From: JBGTHB01 sp041746415
Lineage (GTDB): Bacteria; Pseudomonadota; Gammaproteobacteria; Coxiellales; Coxiellaceae
Direction of reading: 5' to 3'
Assembly (NCBI GenBank): GCA_041746415.1
Contig: JBGTHB010000044.1
Coordinates: 1-31,543, forward strand
Length of the DNA stretch: 31,543 bases
Positions 15,186-24,419 of the stretch are shown here, piece after piece (position 1 is the first letter of the stretch; each line of letters starts with the position of its first letter). The notes under the pieces are model-generated. The model had not been told where the DNA came from. It made no database searches and was given only the letters and a program-made list of their open reading frames with translations. The position numbers and the translations under genes are program-made.

Positions 15186-18016
15186 TAACTCTCTCGCAAC
15201 ACTTTCTTCAAAAAATGTCCGGTGTGCGATATTTTTGATTGGGTAATTTTTTCTGGTGTTCCGGTTGCAATAATTTTACCGCCGCCATTCCCACCTTCAG
15301 GACCTAAATCAATAATCCAATCTGCTGTTTTAATCACATCCAAGTTATGCTCAATAATCACAATGGTGTTGCCGTTATCGCGCAAATGCATTAACACATT
15401 TAACAATTGTTGGATGTCATGAAAATGCAAACCTGTAGTTGGTTCATCTAATATATACAGTGTTTGTCCTGTATCACGCTTAGAAAGCTCACGTGACAAT
15501 TTAATACGTTGCGCTTCACCGCCTGATAAGGTGGTGGCACTTTGCCCTAATGAAATATATGACAACCCCACATCCAGCAGTGTTTTAAGTTTTTTTGCCA
15601 GCACTGGCACATTTTCAAAAAAAACTTGTGCTTCTTCTACTGTCATTTGTAACACTTCGTAAATATTTTTTCCTTTGTATAACACCTCTAACGTTTCGCG
15701 ATTATAGCGTTTGCCATGACAGGTATCACAAACCACATACACATCGGCTAAGAAGTGCATCTCCACTTTAATCACACCATCGCCTTCACACGCTTCACAG
15801 CGACCACCTTTAACATTAAAGCTAAAGCGTCCTGCTTTATAACCCCGGGTGCGGGATTCTGGCACACCAGCAAACAGTTCACGAATTGGCGTAAACAAAC
15901 CAGTATAGGTTGCTGGATTAGAACGAGGTGTACGACCAATCGGACTTTGATCTATATCCACCACTTTGTCTAAATGTTCCAACCCTTCAATTTTTTCATA
16001 GGGAGCGATAGTCAACGTCGATGCTTTATTCAAGCGTGTTGCCGCAACTGGGTATAACGTGTCATTAATTAAACTGGATTTTCCTGAACCGGAGACACCG
16101 GTAATACAAGTCATTAAACCCAACGGGATTTCTACTGTGACATTTTGCAAATTGTTGCACGTCGCTCCTGTTAATTTAAGATGTTGGCGACACACATTTT
16201 CAAGACGTTGGCTTGGCACCGGAATGGATTTTTTGCCGCAAAGATATTGCCCTGTCAGTGAATTGGGATTGCGCATAATTTCTTGCGGTGAGCCTGCTGC
16301 AATCACTTGACCACCGTGTACACCCGCTCCGGGTCCGATATCTAAAACGTAATCCGCACTGCGAATTGCGTCTTCATCGTGCTCAACCACAATAATGGTG
16401 TTACCCAAATCGCGTAAATTCGTGAGTGTTTTGAGCAAACGATCATTATCACGCTGATGCAAACCACTAGATGGCTCATCTAATATGTACATCACACCCA
16501 ATAAACCCGAACCAATTTGACTGGCCAAACGAATACGTTGCGCTTCACCACCCGAAAGTGTTTCTGAGCTGCGCGCCAAGGTTAAATAATTCAACCCCAC
16601 ATCCATTAAAAATCCGAGTCGCGCATTCACTTCTTTCAAAATCTTTTCAGCAATTTCGCCACGTTTACCGGTCAATTTTAATTTTTTAAAAAACCGTTCT
16701 GCATCAGCAATCGCTAACTCAGTAATTTTAGGTAGTGATTTACCATCAATAAAAACATTTCGCGCCGCTAAACACAAACGCTCAGCCTGACATTCATGGC
16801 ATGCCTGCATTGATAAAAATTTAGCAAGCTCTTCACGCACAGCAGCGGATTCGGTTTCATGATAACGGCGTTTGATATTAGGAATGACGCCTTCAAACGG
16901 GTGTACGCGTTCGATTTTATGGCCTTTATGACTAATATAAATAAAAGCTATTTCTTCATCGCCACTGCCATACAACACAATTTCTTGAATTTTTTTGGGT
17001 AATTTATTAAATGGCTTATTGATATCAAATTTATAATGCTGCGCTAACGCAGATAATAACTGAAAATAATAAACTGTGCGTTTGTCCCAACCGCGAATCG
17101 CTCCGTCTGCTAAGGAAACATCAGCATTTACAACGACTTTGTCTGGATTAAATGTTTGTTCAATACCCAGGCCATCACAAGTGCTACAGGCGCCTACTGG
17201 ATTATTAAATGAAAACAAACGTGGTTCTAATTCTGGCAAACTATAACCGCACTGCGAGCAAGCAAAATTAGCGGAATACAAACGTTCAGCAAACGTTTTA
17301 TTTTGATACGGCGCTGCTTGCGCCAAACCTTGCGTTAAGCGTAATGCTGTTTCAAATGATTCTGCCAAACGTTGCTTTGCATCAGCGCGCACTTTTAACC
17401 GATCAACAATAACCTCAATGGTGTGTTTTTGGCGTAATGCTAATTTAGGTGGTGCATCCAACTCAATCATTTCACCATCCACGCGCGCGCGCAAAAATCC
17501 TTGCGCTTGTAACTTAATAAATAATTTTTGGTATTCGCCTTTACGGTTTCGCACCAATGGAGCCAATATCATTACTGCTGTTTCTTCTGGCAAGCTCAGC
17601 ACATCGTCTACCATTTCGCTCACGCTTTTTGCGTTTAACTCACAATGATGCTCAGGACAATGGGGAATGCCCACGCGCGCATACAATAAACGCAAATAAT
17701 CATAAATCTCAGTGATCGTGCCCACTGTCGAGCGTGGATTATGCGACGTCGCTTTTTGTTCGATAGCAATCGCTGGCGATAATCCTTCGATTAAATCGAC
17801 ATCCGGCATTTCCATCATAGATAAAAATTGACGTGCGTAAGCTGACAACGATTCCACATAGCGCCGCTGTCCTTCAGCATATAAAGTATCAAAAGCCAAT
17901 GAGGATTTACCTGAACCTGACAATCCAGTTATAACAATCAGTTGATCTCGCGGTAAATCAATGTCTAAATTTTTAAGATTATGGGTGCGCACGCCACGTA
18001 ATAGAATATTTGCCAT
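15185..18016 (-). CDS. uvrA: UvrABC system protein A
   Basis: UvrA is the damage-sensing ATPase of nucleotide excision repair. It carries two ABC modules: Walker A GLSGSGKSSLAF (about 31-42) and GVSGSGKSSLIND, two LSGGEAQRI signatures, and Walker B YILDEPSSGLHQRD and YILDEPTTGLHFHD. Zinc-binding CxxC pairs (CSQCGY...CSTCDG; CEACEGDG...CDTCHGKRY) are intact. The open frame runs up to 18094, but MANILLRGVRTHNLKNLDI is the standard UvrA beginning, so the ATG at 18016 is chosen, giving 943 residues against 940 in E. coli. It is followed directly by hemE. Confidence 0.98.
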   Translation of the reverse strand: MANILLRGVRTHNLKNLDIDLPRDQLIVITGLSGSGKSSLAFDTLYAEGQRRYVESLSAYARQFLSMMEMPDVDLIEGLSPAIAIEQKATSHNPRSTVGTITEIYDYLRLLYARVGIPHCPEHHCELNAKSVSEMVDDVLSLPEETAVMILAPLVRNRKGEYQKLFIKLQAQGFLRARVDGEMIELDAPPKLALRQKHTIEVIVDRLKVRADAKQRLAESFETALRLTQGLAQAAPYQNKTFAERLYSANFACSQCGYSLPELEPRLFSFNNPVGACSTCDGLGIEQTFNPDKVVVNADVSLADGAIRGWDKRTVYYFQLLSALAQHYKFDINKPFNKLPKKIQEIVLYGSGDEEIAFIYISHKGHKIERVHPFEGVIPNIKRRYHETESAAVREELAKFLSMQACHECQAERLCLAARNVFIDGKSLPKITELAIADAERFFKKLKLTGKRGEIAEKILKEVNARLGFLMDVGLNYLTLARSSETLSGGEAQRIRLASQIGSGLLGVMYILDEPSSGLHQRDNDRLLKTLTNLRDLGNTIIVVEHDEDAIRSADYVLDIGPGAGVHGGQVIAAGSPQEIMRNPNSLTGQYLCGKKSIPVPSQRLENVCRQHLKLTGATCNNLQNVTVEIPLGLMTCITGVSGSGKSSLINDTLYPVAATRLNKASTLTIAPYEKIEGLEHLDKVVDIDQSPIGRTPRSNPATYTGLFTPIRELFAGVPESRTRGYKAGRFSFNVKGGRCEACEGDGVIKVEMHFLADVYVVCDTCHGKRYNRETLEVLYKGKNIYEVLQMTVEEAQVFFENVPVLAKKLKTLLDVGLSYISLGQSATTLSGGEAQRIKLSRELSKRDTGQTLYILDEPTTGLHFHDIQQLLNVLMHLRDNGNTIVIIEHNLDVIKTADWIIDLGPEGGNGGGKIIATGTPEKITQSKISHTGHFLKKVLRES

Positions 18017-18041
18017 GGCGGATGTTTTAGCACAAATTAGC

Positions 18042-18875
18042 TTATTTTGCGACCATTTCATAATAGTCATACTGCGCCAGCTTTTTAAATCCAAGCTGTT
18101 GATAAAGCGACAACGCCGGTTTATTTAGCATCTCAGCTTCAACCACTGCCAACGCGAATTGTTGTTTAGCTAACATGAGTAACGCTGCCGTTAGCATTTT
18201 TTTACCCCAGCCCTGTCCTTGATAATGAGGCAAAATGGCAATATCGTGCAACACCACTTCATTCTGTTTAGTCAATCTTATGTGCACCTTACCCACTGCG
18301 ATATCTTTAATAAAAAATAAATAGGTTTGACGATCTTTATCACTCAGCATATAAATCAAATTGGCGGAGGATGCGTCTTGTGTCGTAGCAAAACAAGCCC
18401 GGTCGATAGCAATCAAGGTGTTAAGTTGCTGAGGTGTGGCGCGCTGAAGCGAAAACTCACTCGTAGGAGTGATAGCTGGTACGGCTAAACTGGTTAAATC
18501 GAGTTGCAGTTCTTGTTCTGCATACCCAAATTCCGCGCCGAAACGGGTCATACAGTGTTGACTCACTGCTGCTGTTGAACAAGGAAATTCATAATGCTTA
18601 AATTCCGCATTACGCAGCCGAAACCCTTCAAAAAAATTACGGAAAATTCCCTGCTGTCGATAGTGCGGATGCACCATACCCGTAATCTCAATAACAAGGT
18701 CTTTGAAACGGTATGCCGAAAAAAACGCAATCAGCTGCTCTTCGTCAAATAGCCAAAAATTCCAAGGATTGGCGCGCGTTTTTTCAACTAAATGCCAATA
18801 AATTTTTGGCACGACACCGTCATGCTGTCTCACTTGCTCAAACAGTGTCTTAAGTAATTTAACTCGCTCCGCCAT
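18042..18875 (-). CDS. GNAT acetyltransferase with two GNAT domains
   Basis: The product carries two acetyl-CoA binding motifs: MVHPHYRQQGIFRNFFE in the N-terminal half and ILPHYQGQGWGKKMLTAAL in the C-terminal half, the second being the fuller R/Q-x-x-G-x-G/A type. The last domain ends with the usual NKPALSLYQQLGFKK. It likely acetylates a small molecule or protein, substrate unknown. The frame extends to a TTG at 18911; the ATG at 18875 (MAERVKLLKTLF) is preferred and gives 278 residues, though neither has a strong ribosome-binding site. It ends 25 bp before the uvrA start and may be the first gene of a GNAT-uvrA-hemE transcript. The gene interrupts the uvrA/MFS/ssb order known from Pseudomonas. 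Confidence 0.88.
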   Translation of the reverse strand: MAERVKLLKTLFEQVRQHDGVVPKIYWHLVEKTRANPWNFWLFDEEQLIAFFSAYRFKDLVIEITGMVHPHYRQQGIFRNFFEGFRLRNAEFKHYEFPCSTAAVSQHCMTRFGAEFGYAEQELQLDLTSLAVPAITPTSEFSLQRATPQQLNTLIAIDRACFATTQDASSANLIYMLSDKDRQTYLFFIKDIAVGKVHIRLTKQNEVVLHDIAILPHYQGQGWGKKMLTAALLMLAKQQFALAVVEAEMLNKPALSLYQQLGFKKLAQYDYYEMVAK

Positions 18876-18920
18876 GCGGCAAGAGTGCCACGAATTATCA
18901 AAACTCTTCAAGACCTACCC

Positions 18921-18970
18921 ATCTGGAAATTGACAAGAACGAGACAAGGTTGACCGTTATTGCCGATCTC
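18921..18970. repeat. Dispersed palindromic element, internally deleted copy (copy B)
   Basis: AAATTGACAAGAACGAGACA at 18927 matches the left arm of the element at 6226-6245, and CCGTTATTGCCGAT (18953-18966) matches its right end at 6329-6342; the whole middle is missing. It lies between the divergent GNAT and MFS genes. Confidence 0.65.
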
Positions 18971-19033
18971 CACCGGTTTTACATCACGCCACGGGATTGC
19001 TACAGTGTGTCCCCACTGAAGAGGAATTCACCT

Positions 19034-20386
19034 ATGCTAACACAAGAAAAACGCTCGGCTGCTGCTATCGCCATTATTATGGCCTGTCGTATGCTGGGTT
19101 TGTTTATGATTCTGCCTATTTTCTCATTGTATGCAGGCAGATTGCCTGGCGCTACACCCGCTTTAATTGGTTTAGCATTAGGTATATATGGCTTCACCCA
19201 AGCGGCGTTGCAATTACCTTTTGGTTGGTTATCTGATCACTTTGGCAGAAAGCGCATTATCACCATTGGGCTATTGCTCTTTGGCGCCGGCAGCGTCGTA
19301 GCCGCTTTATCTCACACTATGACCGGCATTATTATTGGCCGCGCATTGCAAGGTGGGGGCGCCGTCGGCAGTACTTTACTGGCGTTGCTTGCTGATTTAA
19401 CTCGTGATGAAAGTCGTTCTAAATCCATGGCAATGGTCGGACTGGCTATTGGCACCTCATTTTCAATTGCATTAGTGCTAGGGCCTATCATTAATACTTA
19501 TTTTCATTTGAACGGTATTTTTTGGCTGACATTTGGTTTGGCGCTGCTGAGCATTGTCTTGCTGTACGTTGTGGTACCCACTCCGCCTAAACTCATTTTT
19601 GATCCAACCATTGAACCGCGTGGTTCGCAACTTTTTGCCATGCTTAAAAACCCGCAATTATTACGCTTAGACGTCGGCATTTTTAGCATGCACGCTATTT
19701 TAACCGCTACTTTTGTTGCAATTCCAAACTTACTCACTCACGCCATGGGTCTAAACGGACATCAACAAACGTTGTTGTATCTGGTGGTGTTGGTGTTAGC
19801 CTTTTGCACCATGATTCCTTTTATTATCATCGCTGAAAAAAAGCGTAAAATGAAACACGTCTTTTTGGGTGCTGTAAGTGTTTTAGTAGCCACACAAGTG
19901 TTAATGCTGTTTGCGCATCATAATATAGGCTTGATGAGCGTGTGGTTATTTTTATTTTTCACCGCCTTCAGTTTGCTTGAAGCTTCACTGCCTTCTATGA
20001 TTTCAAAAATCGCCCCCATTAAACGACGTGGCAGTGCAATGGGAATTTATTCCACCTCACAATTTTTTGGTATTTTTGTCGGTGGTGCACTCGGTGGGGT
20101 TTTATTTGGCCACTTTGGCGCTACTGGAACGTTCCTGCTGTGTATCATTATTGGTTTAGCTTGGTTATTATTTGCCAGCTCAATGCGCGAACCACCCTAT
20201 CTTTCCACTATCATTATTAAAACAGCGGCTAATCATTCCAACGCCCTGCTACAACGTATCGAGCAACAACAAGGTGTTGGCGAAACAGCCTATATTGCTG
20301 CTGAACAATTGCTCTACGTCAAAATTGATAAAAAAATAATTAGCGAAGACGAATTGCGAAACTTAATAAAGCAGAGTAATCTTTAA
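19034..20386 (+). CDS. MFS transporter, YajR-like with C-terminal extension
   Basis: A twelve-helix major facilitator superfamily protein. Motif A is LSDHFGRKRIITIG after helix 2, and the GRALQGGGAVGSTLLALLAD block marks helix 4, typical of drug:H+ antiporters. After helix 12 there is a soluble tail of about 60 residues (LLQRIEQQQGVGETAYIAAE, YVKIDKKIISEDELRNL) that resembles the ferredoxin-like YAM domain of YajR. The frame opens at 18950 inside the dispersed repeat, but the ATG at 19034 follows GAAGAGGA with proper spacing and begins MLTQEKRSAAAIAI, so it is preferred (450 residues). Order with ssb matches Pseudomonas. Substrate unknown. Confidence 0.92.
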   Translation: MLTQEKRSAAAIAIIMACRMLGLFMILPIFSLYAGRLPGATPALIGLALGIYGFTQAALQLPFGWLSDHFGRKRIITIGLLLFGAGSVVAALSHTMTGIIIGRALQGGGAVGSTLLALLADLTRDESRSKSMAMVGLAIGTSFSIALVLGPIINTYFHLNGIFWLTFGLALLSIVLLYVVVPTPPKLIFDPTIEPRGSQLFAMLKNPQLLRLDVGIFSMHAILTATFVAIPNLLTHAMGLNGHQQTLLYLVVLVLAFCTMIPFIIIAEKKRKMKHVFLGAVSVLVATQVLMLFAHHNIGLMSVWLFLFFTAFSLLEASLPSMISKIAPIKRRGSAMGIYSTSQFFGIFVGGALGGVLFGHFGATGTFLLCIIIGLAWLLFASSMREPPYLSTIIIKTAANHSNALLQRIEQQQGVGETAYIAAEQLLYVKIDKKIISEDELRNLIKQSNL

Positions 20387-20424
20387 ACGGTTTTAGGTAC
20401 AGACACACGAGGAGATAAGACGTT

Positions 20425-20877
20425 ATGGCAAACCGAGGAGTGAACAAAGTCATCTTAATAGGGAACTTAGGACAAGATCCAGAAGTGCGTTACACCCCTA
20501 ATGGCAACGCAGTTGCCAATGTGACGCTCGCAACAAGTATGACTTGGCGTGACAAAACAAATGGTGAATTACAAGAACGTACCGAGTGGCACCGCATTGT
20601 ATTTTTTAATCGCTTAGCCGAAATTGTGGGTGAATATTTACATAAAGGTTCAAAAGTGTATGTAGAAGGCAGTTTGCGCACGCGTAAATGGCAGGATAAA
20701 GATGGGCAAAATCGTTATACAACGGAAGTCATTGCCAACGAAATGCATATTCTCGACAATCGTGGTGCAAATGGCAACGGTGGTAGCTCACAAAAAACCG
20801 AAACAAATCAAGACAACACAGCGACCACGGACATGGCGGAAGATTCCGTTAACTTTGATGACGACATTCCGTTTTAA
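20425..20877 (+). CDS. ssb: Single-stranded DNA-binding protein
   Basis: The OB-fold runs from MANRGVNKVILIGNLGQDPE through about residue 110, with RYTPNGNAVANVTLATS and EWHRIVFFNRLAEI as family blocks. A short Gly/Asn/Gln/Thr linker leads to the acidic C-terminal tip NFDDDIPF, which recruits repair and replication partners. It protects single-stranded DNA in replication, recombination and repair. A strong ribosome-binding site (GAGGAGATA) precedes the ATG. Length 150 is somewhat short of E. coli (178), the difference being the linker. Confidence 0.98.
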   Translation: MANRGVNKVILIGNLGQDPEVRYTPNGNAVANVTLATSMTWRDKTNGELQERTEWHRIVFFNRLAEIVGEYLHKGSKVYVEGSLRTRKWQDKDGQNRYTTEVIANEMHILDNRGANGNGGSSQKTETNQDNTATTDMAEDSVNFDDDIPF

Positions 20878-20880
20878 TTT

Positions 20881-21720
20881 ATGAAAACTACTCAGAAACT
20901 CAGAAAATTACTGGCTTCTGGCAAGACAATTGTGGCACCGGGCGTGTTCGATGGTTTATCGGCACGCTTGGTGGAGCAAGCCGGATTTGACTGTATTTAC
21001 GCCAGTGGCGGGGCCATCGCACGTAGCGCTGGGTTTCCTGATATTGGCTTACTGAGCTTTACGGAAGTGGTAGCACGTTTAACCCATATGGTTGAAGTCA
21101 CCACTGTGCCAATTATTGCTGATGCCGACACAGGTTTTGGCAACGAAGTAAATGTGCGTCGCACCATCCAAACTTATGAACGCATTGGTTTAGCCGGTTG
21201 TCATATTGAAGATCAAACCTTTCCCAAACGTTGTGGGCACTTAGATAATAAAACCCTCATCCCTTTAGAAGACATGGTCATTAAAATTGATGCAGCCTGC
21301 AAAGCTCGCAGTGATGAAAATTTTTTAATTATTGCGCGCACAGATGCCATTGCAGTTGAAGGTTTTGATGCGGCGCTTAAACGCGCTCGTGATTACATTC
21401 AAGCCGGTGCCGATATGATTTTTATAGAAGCACCACGTACGCTTGATCAAATCGAAGCAATTGCAAAAATAATTAAAACACCCAAATTAATCAATATGTT
21501 TCATGGTGGTAAAACACCGCTAGTGCCTGTTGAACAGTTGCAACAAATGGGTTACCAATTAATTATTATTCCTTCTGATTTACAGCGCGCTGCAATTCAC
21601 GCTATGCAAACAACATTAAATACCATTCGCCAACATGGTGATAGCAAAACGATTGCGGATCAACTCACCAGTTTTGCTGAACGCGAAAAAATTATTGATA
21701 CCCAGCATTACCTAAAATAA
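20881..21720 (+). CDS. Isocitrate lyase/PEP mutase family protein (methylisocitrate lyase-like)
   Basis: The product is an alpha/beta-barrel of the isocitrate lyase superfamily: IVAPGVFDGLSARLVEQAG, the metal-binding PIIADADTGFGN, IEDQTFPKRCGHLDNK with the catalytic KRCGH loop (the spelling of methylisocitrate lyase), and FLIIARTDA. Likely activity is cleavage of 2-methylisocitrate to pyruvate and succinate, but oxaloacetate decarboxylase or dimethylmalate lyase activity is possible, and no other methylcitrate-cycle gene (prpC, prpD) is near. Length 279 is a little short of PrpB (296). It starts three bases after the ssb stop with no clear ribosome-binding site, so it may depend on readthrough from ssb. 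Confidence 0.88.
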   Translation: MKTTQKLRKLLASGKTIVAPGVFDGLSARLVEQAGFDCIYASGGAIARSAGFPDIGLLSFTEVVARLTHMVEVTTVPIIADADTGFGNEVNVRRTIQTYERIGLAGCHIEDQTFPKRCGHLDNKTLIPLEDMVIKIDAACKARSDENFLIIARTDAIAVEGFDAALKRARDYIQAGADMIFIEAPRTLDQIEAIAKIIKTPKLINMFHGGKTPLVPVEQLQQMGYQLIIIPSDLQRAAIHAMQTTLNTIRQHGDSKTIADQLTSFAEREKIIDTQHYLK

Positions 21721-21729
21721 CTGTTGCGG

Positions 21730-21785
21730 CTCAAGCACCCATGAAAAGGATCTACAAATTGGCAAGAGCGAGGCAAGGATAGACG
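21730..21785. repeat. Dispersed palindromic element, left-half copy (copy C)
   Basis: CTCAAGCACC followed by GATCTACAAATTGGCAAGAG and CGAGGCAAGGAT matches 6200-6252 with a handful of substitutions. The right arm is absent. It lies just after the methylisocitrate lyase-like gene. Confidence 0.65.
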
Positions 21786-21829
21786 TATCTAAAATCGCGC
21801 TGATTATGTGCTAAAGTCAAACAAGCTTG

Positions 21830-21858
21830 GTGACAGTAAATCGAACACTGACTACAAT
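21830..21858 (+). promoter_or_regulatory. sigma70-type promoter for the 404-residue gene and ygfZ
   Basis: GTGACA (21830-21835), a 17-base spacer and TACAAT (21853-21858). Just downstream, TTAAC-CGAC-GTTAA (21867-21880) is a small inverted repeat across the expected transcript start, a possible operator. Confidence 0.55.
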
Positions 21859-21900
21859 GTCTCACTTTAACCGACGTTAAGACTTACAACAGGAGCGTCA

Positions 21901-23115
21901 GTGAGCAACCCAGCCACTACAAAGAAAGCGCAACCGACATTTGGTTTTGGTATGCAGTTCACTCGCCATCCTGATGGCATAACGCGGGTTACCTGCCAGA
22001 TTTCCCCACGCTCACAAAACTCATCTAATACTAGCCAAGCGGTATTATGCCAACTAACAGCCTCTTTTGGTCCCATAGAACCACAACAAGCACGCATTTA
22101 TCGATTTGATGCAGATGGAAGACTCATGTGCGAAAAGCAGGAACCGTTAACTAAAGCCAACCATGCTTATGAATTATTTTGGCGCGATTTCCCCCCTGAG
22201 CTTAATGATTTTTTATGTCATGAAGAAAATCAAACGCGCGCAATTGCAGCGCTGGAAAAAAACTTACAACAAAAATTATCCATCCAACCTACCTATTTTC
22301 GTAACACTCCCGGTCACTTCATACCAGTCCAAAATGCGTATTTGCACATAACAGGTCTAATAATAAAAATGCAATTTAAGCACATGCGTGATGAGGCGCA
22401 AGCAAAAATACAACGCATGAAAAATGAGCAAGCGATAGCTCAACTACGGCAAAGATCAGATGATCATTATCAACTGAAATTTACTGCTGATGAAAACTAC
22501 CCCAATCAAGGCATTTTTAGTGATGTTAAACTGCAAGAACAACAACTTTCGGCTCAGCAAGTCGCGCGACTCACACCGGAAGAAAAAGTGTTTGACTTTG
22601 TTGTGCAGTTATTAATGCAATCCAACCGCACCACTACAAAAAAACTCAATCAATTTTTGCATGTCACTTTTCAACATCAATTAACACAAGAGGACCCTAT
22701 ACAGGAAGCTGTTACTCATGCGCTATATAAAGAATTATTACGGTTAGCCATTAATAATAAAGAAAATTACTATCCTGCAACGGTAATCACTACCAAAGAC
22801 AAATCCGTTTTAATGTTTAAAAGACAAGACACAGAAATTGCAATAAACCTAAAAGGCTGTCAATTACTGACAACCGCATTGGTCACACTGTTAAAACAAC
22901 TGCGCCTACGCGATGGTATTTTGAGTGACGCGAACAAAAATCTTGCCAAAGCAAAACCAACAACCGCAGCTCTTGTTGAAATTCTCGCAGCGTACACGCG
23001 AAACCTGCTAGCCGCACCATCTTCCTCCACTGCAAATGTGGGCTTGTTTAGTCACCCCGCCACTAAAACTCCATCACAATTGCAAAGTAATCCTGGCTCT
23101 GCAAAGATAAGGTAA
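21901..23115 (+). CDS. Hypothetical protein coupled to ygfZ
   Basis: No family is recognised. Translation starts at a GTG with a good ribosome-binding site (CAGGAGCGTCA-GTG). The 404-residue product is soluble, with no signal peptide or membrane helix. Residues 1-145 look like a beta-rich domain (FGFGMQFTRHPDGITRVTCQ, QARIYRFDADGRLMC); 150-200 is a charged, probably coiled helix (KHMRDEAQAKIQRMKNEQ); 220-380 is mainly helical; the last 30 residues are Ser/Thr/Pro-rich and disordered. The stop overlaps the ygfZ start (TAATG). Candidate effector status rests only on its orphan look and disordered tail. Confidence 0.75.
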   Translation: MSNPATTKKAQPTFGFGMQFTRHPDGITRVTCQISPRSQNSSNTSQAVLCQLTASFGPIEPQQARIYRFDADGRLMCEKQEPLTKANHAYELFWRDFPPELNDFLCHEENQTRAIAALEKNLQQKLSIQPTYFRNTPGHFIPVQNAYLHITGLIIKMQFKHMRDEAQAKIQRMKNEQAIAQLRQRSDDHYQLKFTADENYPNQGIFSDVKLQEQQLSAQQVARLTPEEKVFDFVVQLLMQSNRTTTKKLNQFLHVTFQHQLTQEDPIQEAVTHALYKELLRLAINNKENYYPATVITTKDKSVLMFKRQDTEIAINLKGCQLLTTALVTLLKQLRLRDGILSDANKNLAKAKPTTAALVEILAAYTRNLLAAPSSSTANVGLFSHPATKTPSQLQSNPGSAKIR

Positions 23116-23735
23116 TGAATAGTAATACACTGACTTTGCAACACCTTAACGTTCGCGGCATGGATGCTCAAAAATTTTTGCAAGGCATGCTGACTATTGA
23201 TGTGGTTAAACTACAACCCAACGAATCAAAAATGGCGGCCGCGTGTAATCGTAAAGGTCGCGTGGTAGCAAATTTTGTTATCACTAAAAATGCGGATACT
23301 CATTTTGCATTATTAATGCCGGCGGAAATAATCGCCGTCTTAGCAACCCATTTAAAAAAATTTGTTATCGCCGCTAAAGTGGAATTTATCACAGACGCCA
23401 CTACCACAACCATTGACTTACTAAATGAAATTAAAAATGAAACACCGCACATTTTGCTCGCCACATCTGAATTGTTCACACCACAAATGTTAAACTTAGA
23501 CAAACTCAATGCTGTGGATTTTAAAAAAGGCTGCTATGTCGGCCAAGAAATTGTGGCCAGAACACAGCATCTAGGCAAACTCAAACGCCATTTACATGGC
23601 ATCAGCCTACCGCTCGACACCAACAAAAAGCCCGGTGATGAGTTTTTAACGCCGGATAATTTAAGTGGCACGATCGTTAATGTGGCCATTGCAAAAAACA
23701 CGCTATTGGCGCTAGCGGTGATAAAAGATCAATAG
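23115..23735 (+). CDS. ygfZ: YgfZ/GcvT-domain protein (short form)
   Basis: YgfZ is a folate-binding protein that helps assembly or repair of certain iron-sulfur enzymes. The signature K-G-C-Y-x-G-Q-E is present as KKGCYVGQEIVARTQHLGK, with the key Cys140. The N-terminal block (HLNVRGMDAQKFLQGMLTID) and the KMAAACNRKGRVVANFVI stretch fit. At 206 residues it is much shorter than E. coli YgfZ (326), apparently lacking parts of the middle and the C-terminal barrel, though the signature region is intact. It is translationally coupled to the unknown 404-residue gene through a TAATG overlap, which is unusual for this conserved gene. Confidence 0.92.
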   Translation: MNSNTLTLQHLNVRGMDAQKFLQGMLTIDVVKLQPNESKMAAACNRKGRVVANFVITKNADTHFALLMPAEIIAVLATHLKKFVIAAKVEFITDATTTTIDLLNEIKNETPHILLATSELFTPQMLNLDKLNAVDFKKGCYVGQEIVARTQHLGKLKRHLHGISLPLDTNKKPGDEFLTPDNLSGTIVNVAIAKNTLLALAVIKDQ

Positions 23736-23768
23736 CAACGATTAATTCTAATCCTGGTCAGCAAGCGT

Positions 23769-24401
23769 TTACGTTTGAAAGAGCATGACTCTTTTTGCAT
23801 CGCTATGTAACAAGCGTAATTTAAATGTATCAGCAAGCCACTGCATCGTATTGCTAGAATAAAAAACCACATGGGTTAAATCATTTTTGTACCACCAAGT
23901 AGAAAAATCCTGCACTTCATCATGCAATAGCGTCATGATGCCTAAATAGCCTCGTTCTTTAATGAGCCTTAGCAAAATCGGCCACGCCATTTTAGGATTG
24001 CAAAAATGCTCAACCACTTCAGTGCAGGTGATAAAATCATATTGTTGTTTTAGATTTGCAGACTCATTGGCATAAATGGGATCGTAAATATTCATTTTAT
24101 ATCCCAAGCCTTCTAACATTTTATGCAGCGTTGGCCCAGGACCCGATCCAAAATCCAATCCTTTCATTCCCGGGGTTAAGTAATCCAACAAAGGTGTTAC
24201 CAATTGATTTAAAAAACGCTGATAACCCATATCGCTAAGATTGTTGTGATGAAAATCATATTGTTTTTTTTCTCTATTTTGGCTTAGATGAAAACAAGGC
24301 GGCACAAAAATCAAGTCGCAAGTCATACATTGAAAAAAATCGCGATGTTTATTCGAAAATATTTTATTACCACTATCCGATTTACACAGCAAACATTCCA
24401 T
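23769..24401 (-). CDS. Class I SAM-dependent methyltransferase with N-terminal zinc ribbon
   Basis: The first 30 residues have two CxxC pairs (MECLLCK...FFQCMTCDLIF), a likely zinc ribbon. The Rossmann methyltransferase core follows with the SAM motif GLDFGSGPGPTLHKML, then an acidic strand end (MNIYDPIY) and ITCTEVVEHF. The rest ends in FSTWWYKNDLTHVVFYS, close to methyltransferase-domain proteins of the Methyltransf_23 type. The ATG at 24401 is chosen over the upstream TTG at 24407 because it places the first CxxC at the usual spot. Substrate unknown. It converges on ygfZ. Length is 210 residues. Confidence 0.88.
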   Translation of the reverse strand: MECLLCKSDSGNKIFSNKHRDFFQCMTCDLIFVPPCFHLSQNREKKQYDFHHNNLSDMGYQRFLNQLVTPLLDYLTPGMKGLDFGSGPGPTLHKMLEGLGYKMNIYDPIYANESANLKQQYDFITCTEVVEHFCNPKMAWPILLRLIKERGYLGIMTLLHDEVQDFSTWWYKNDLTHVVFYSSNTMQWLADTFKLRLLHSDAKRVMLFQT

Positions 24402-24419
24402 AATCAAAAAATACCCATC

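Noticed and set aside
18017..18094. N-terminal extension of UvrA
   Set aside because: The extra 26 residues overlap the GNAT gene and precede the standard UvrA start MANILLRG, so they were left out.
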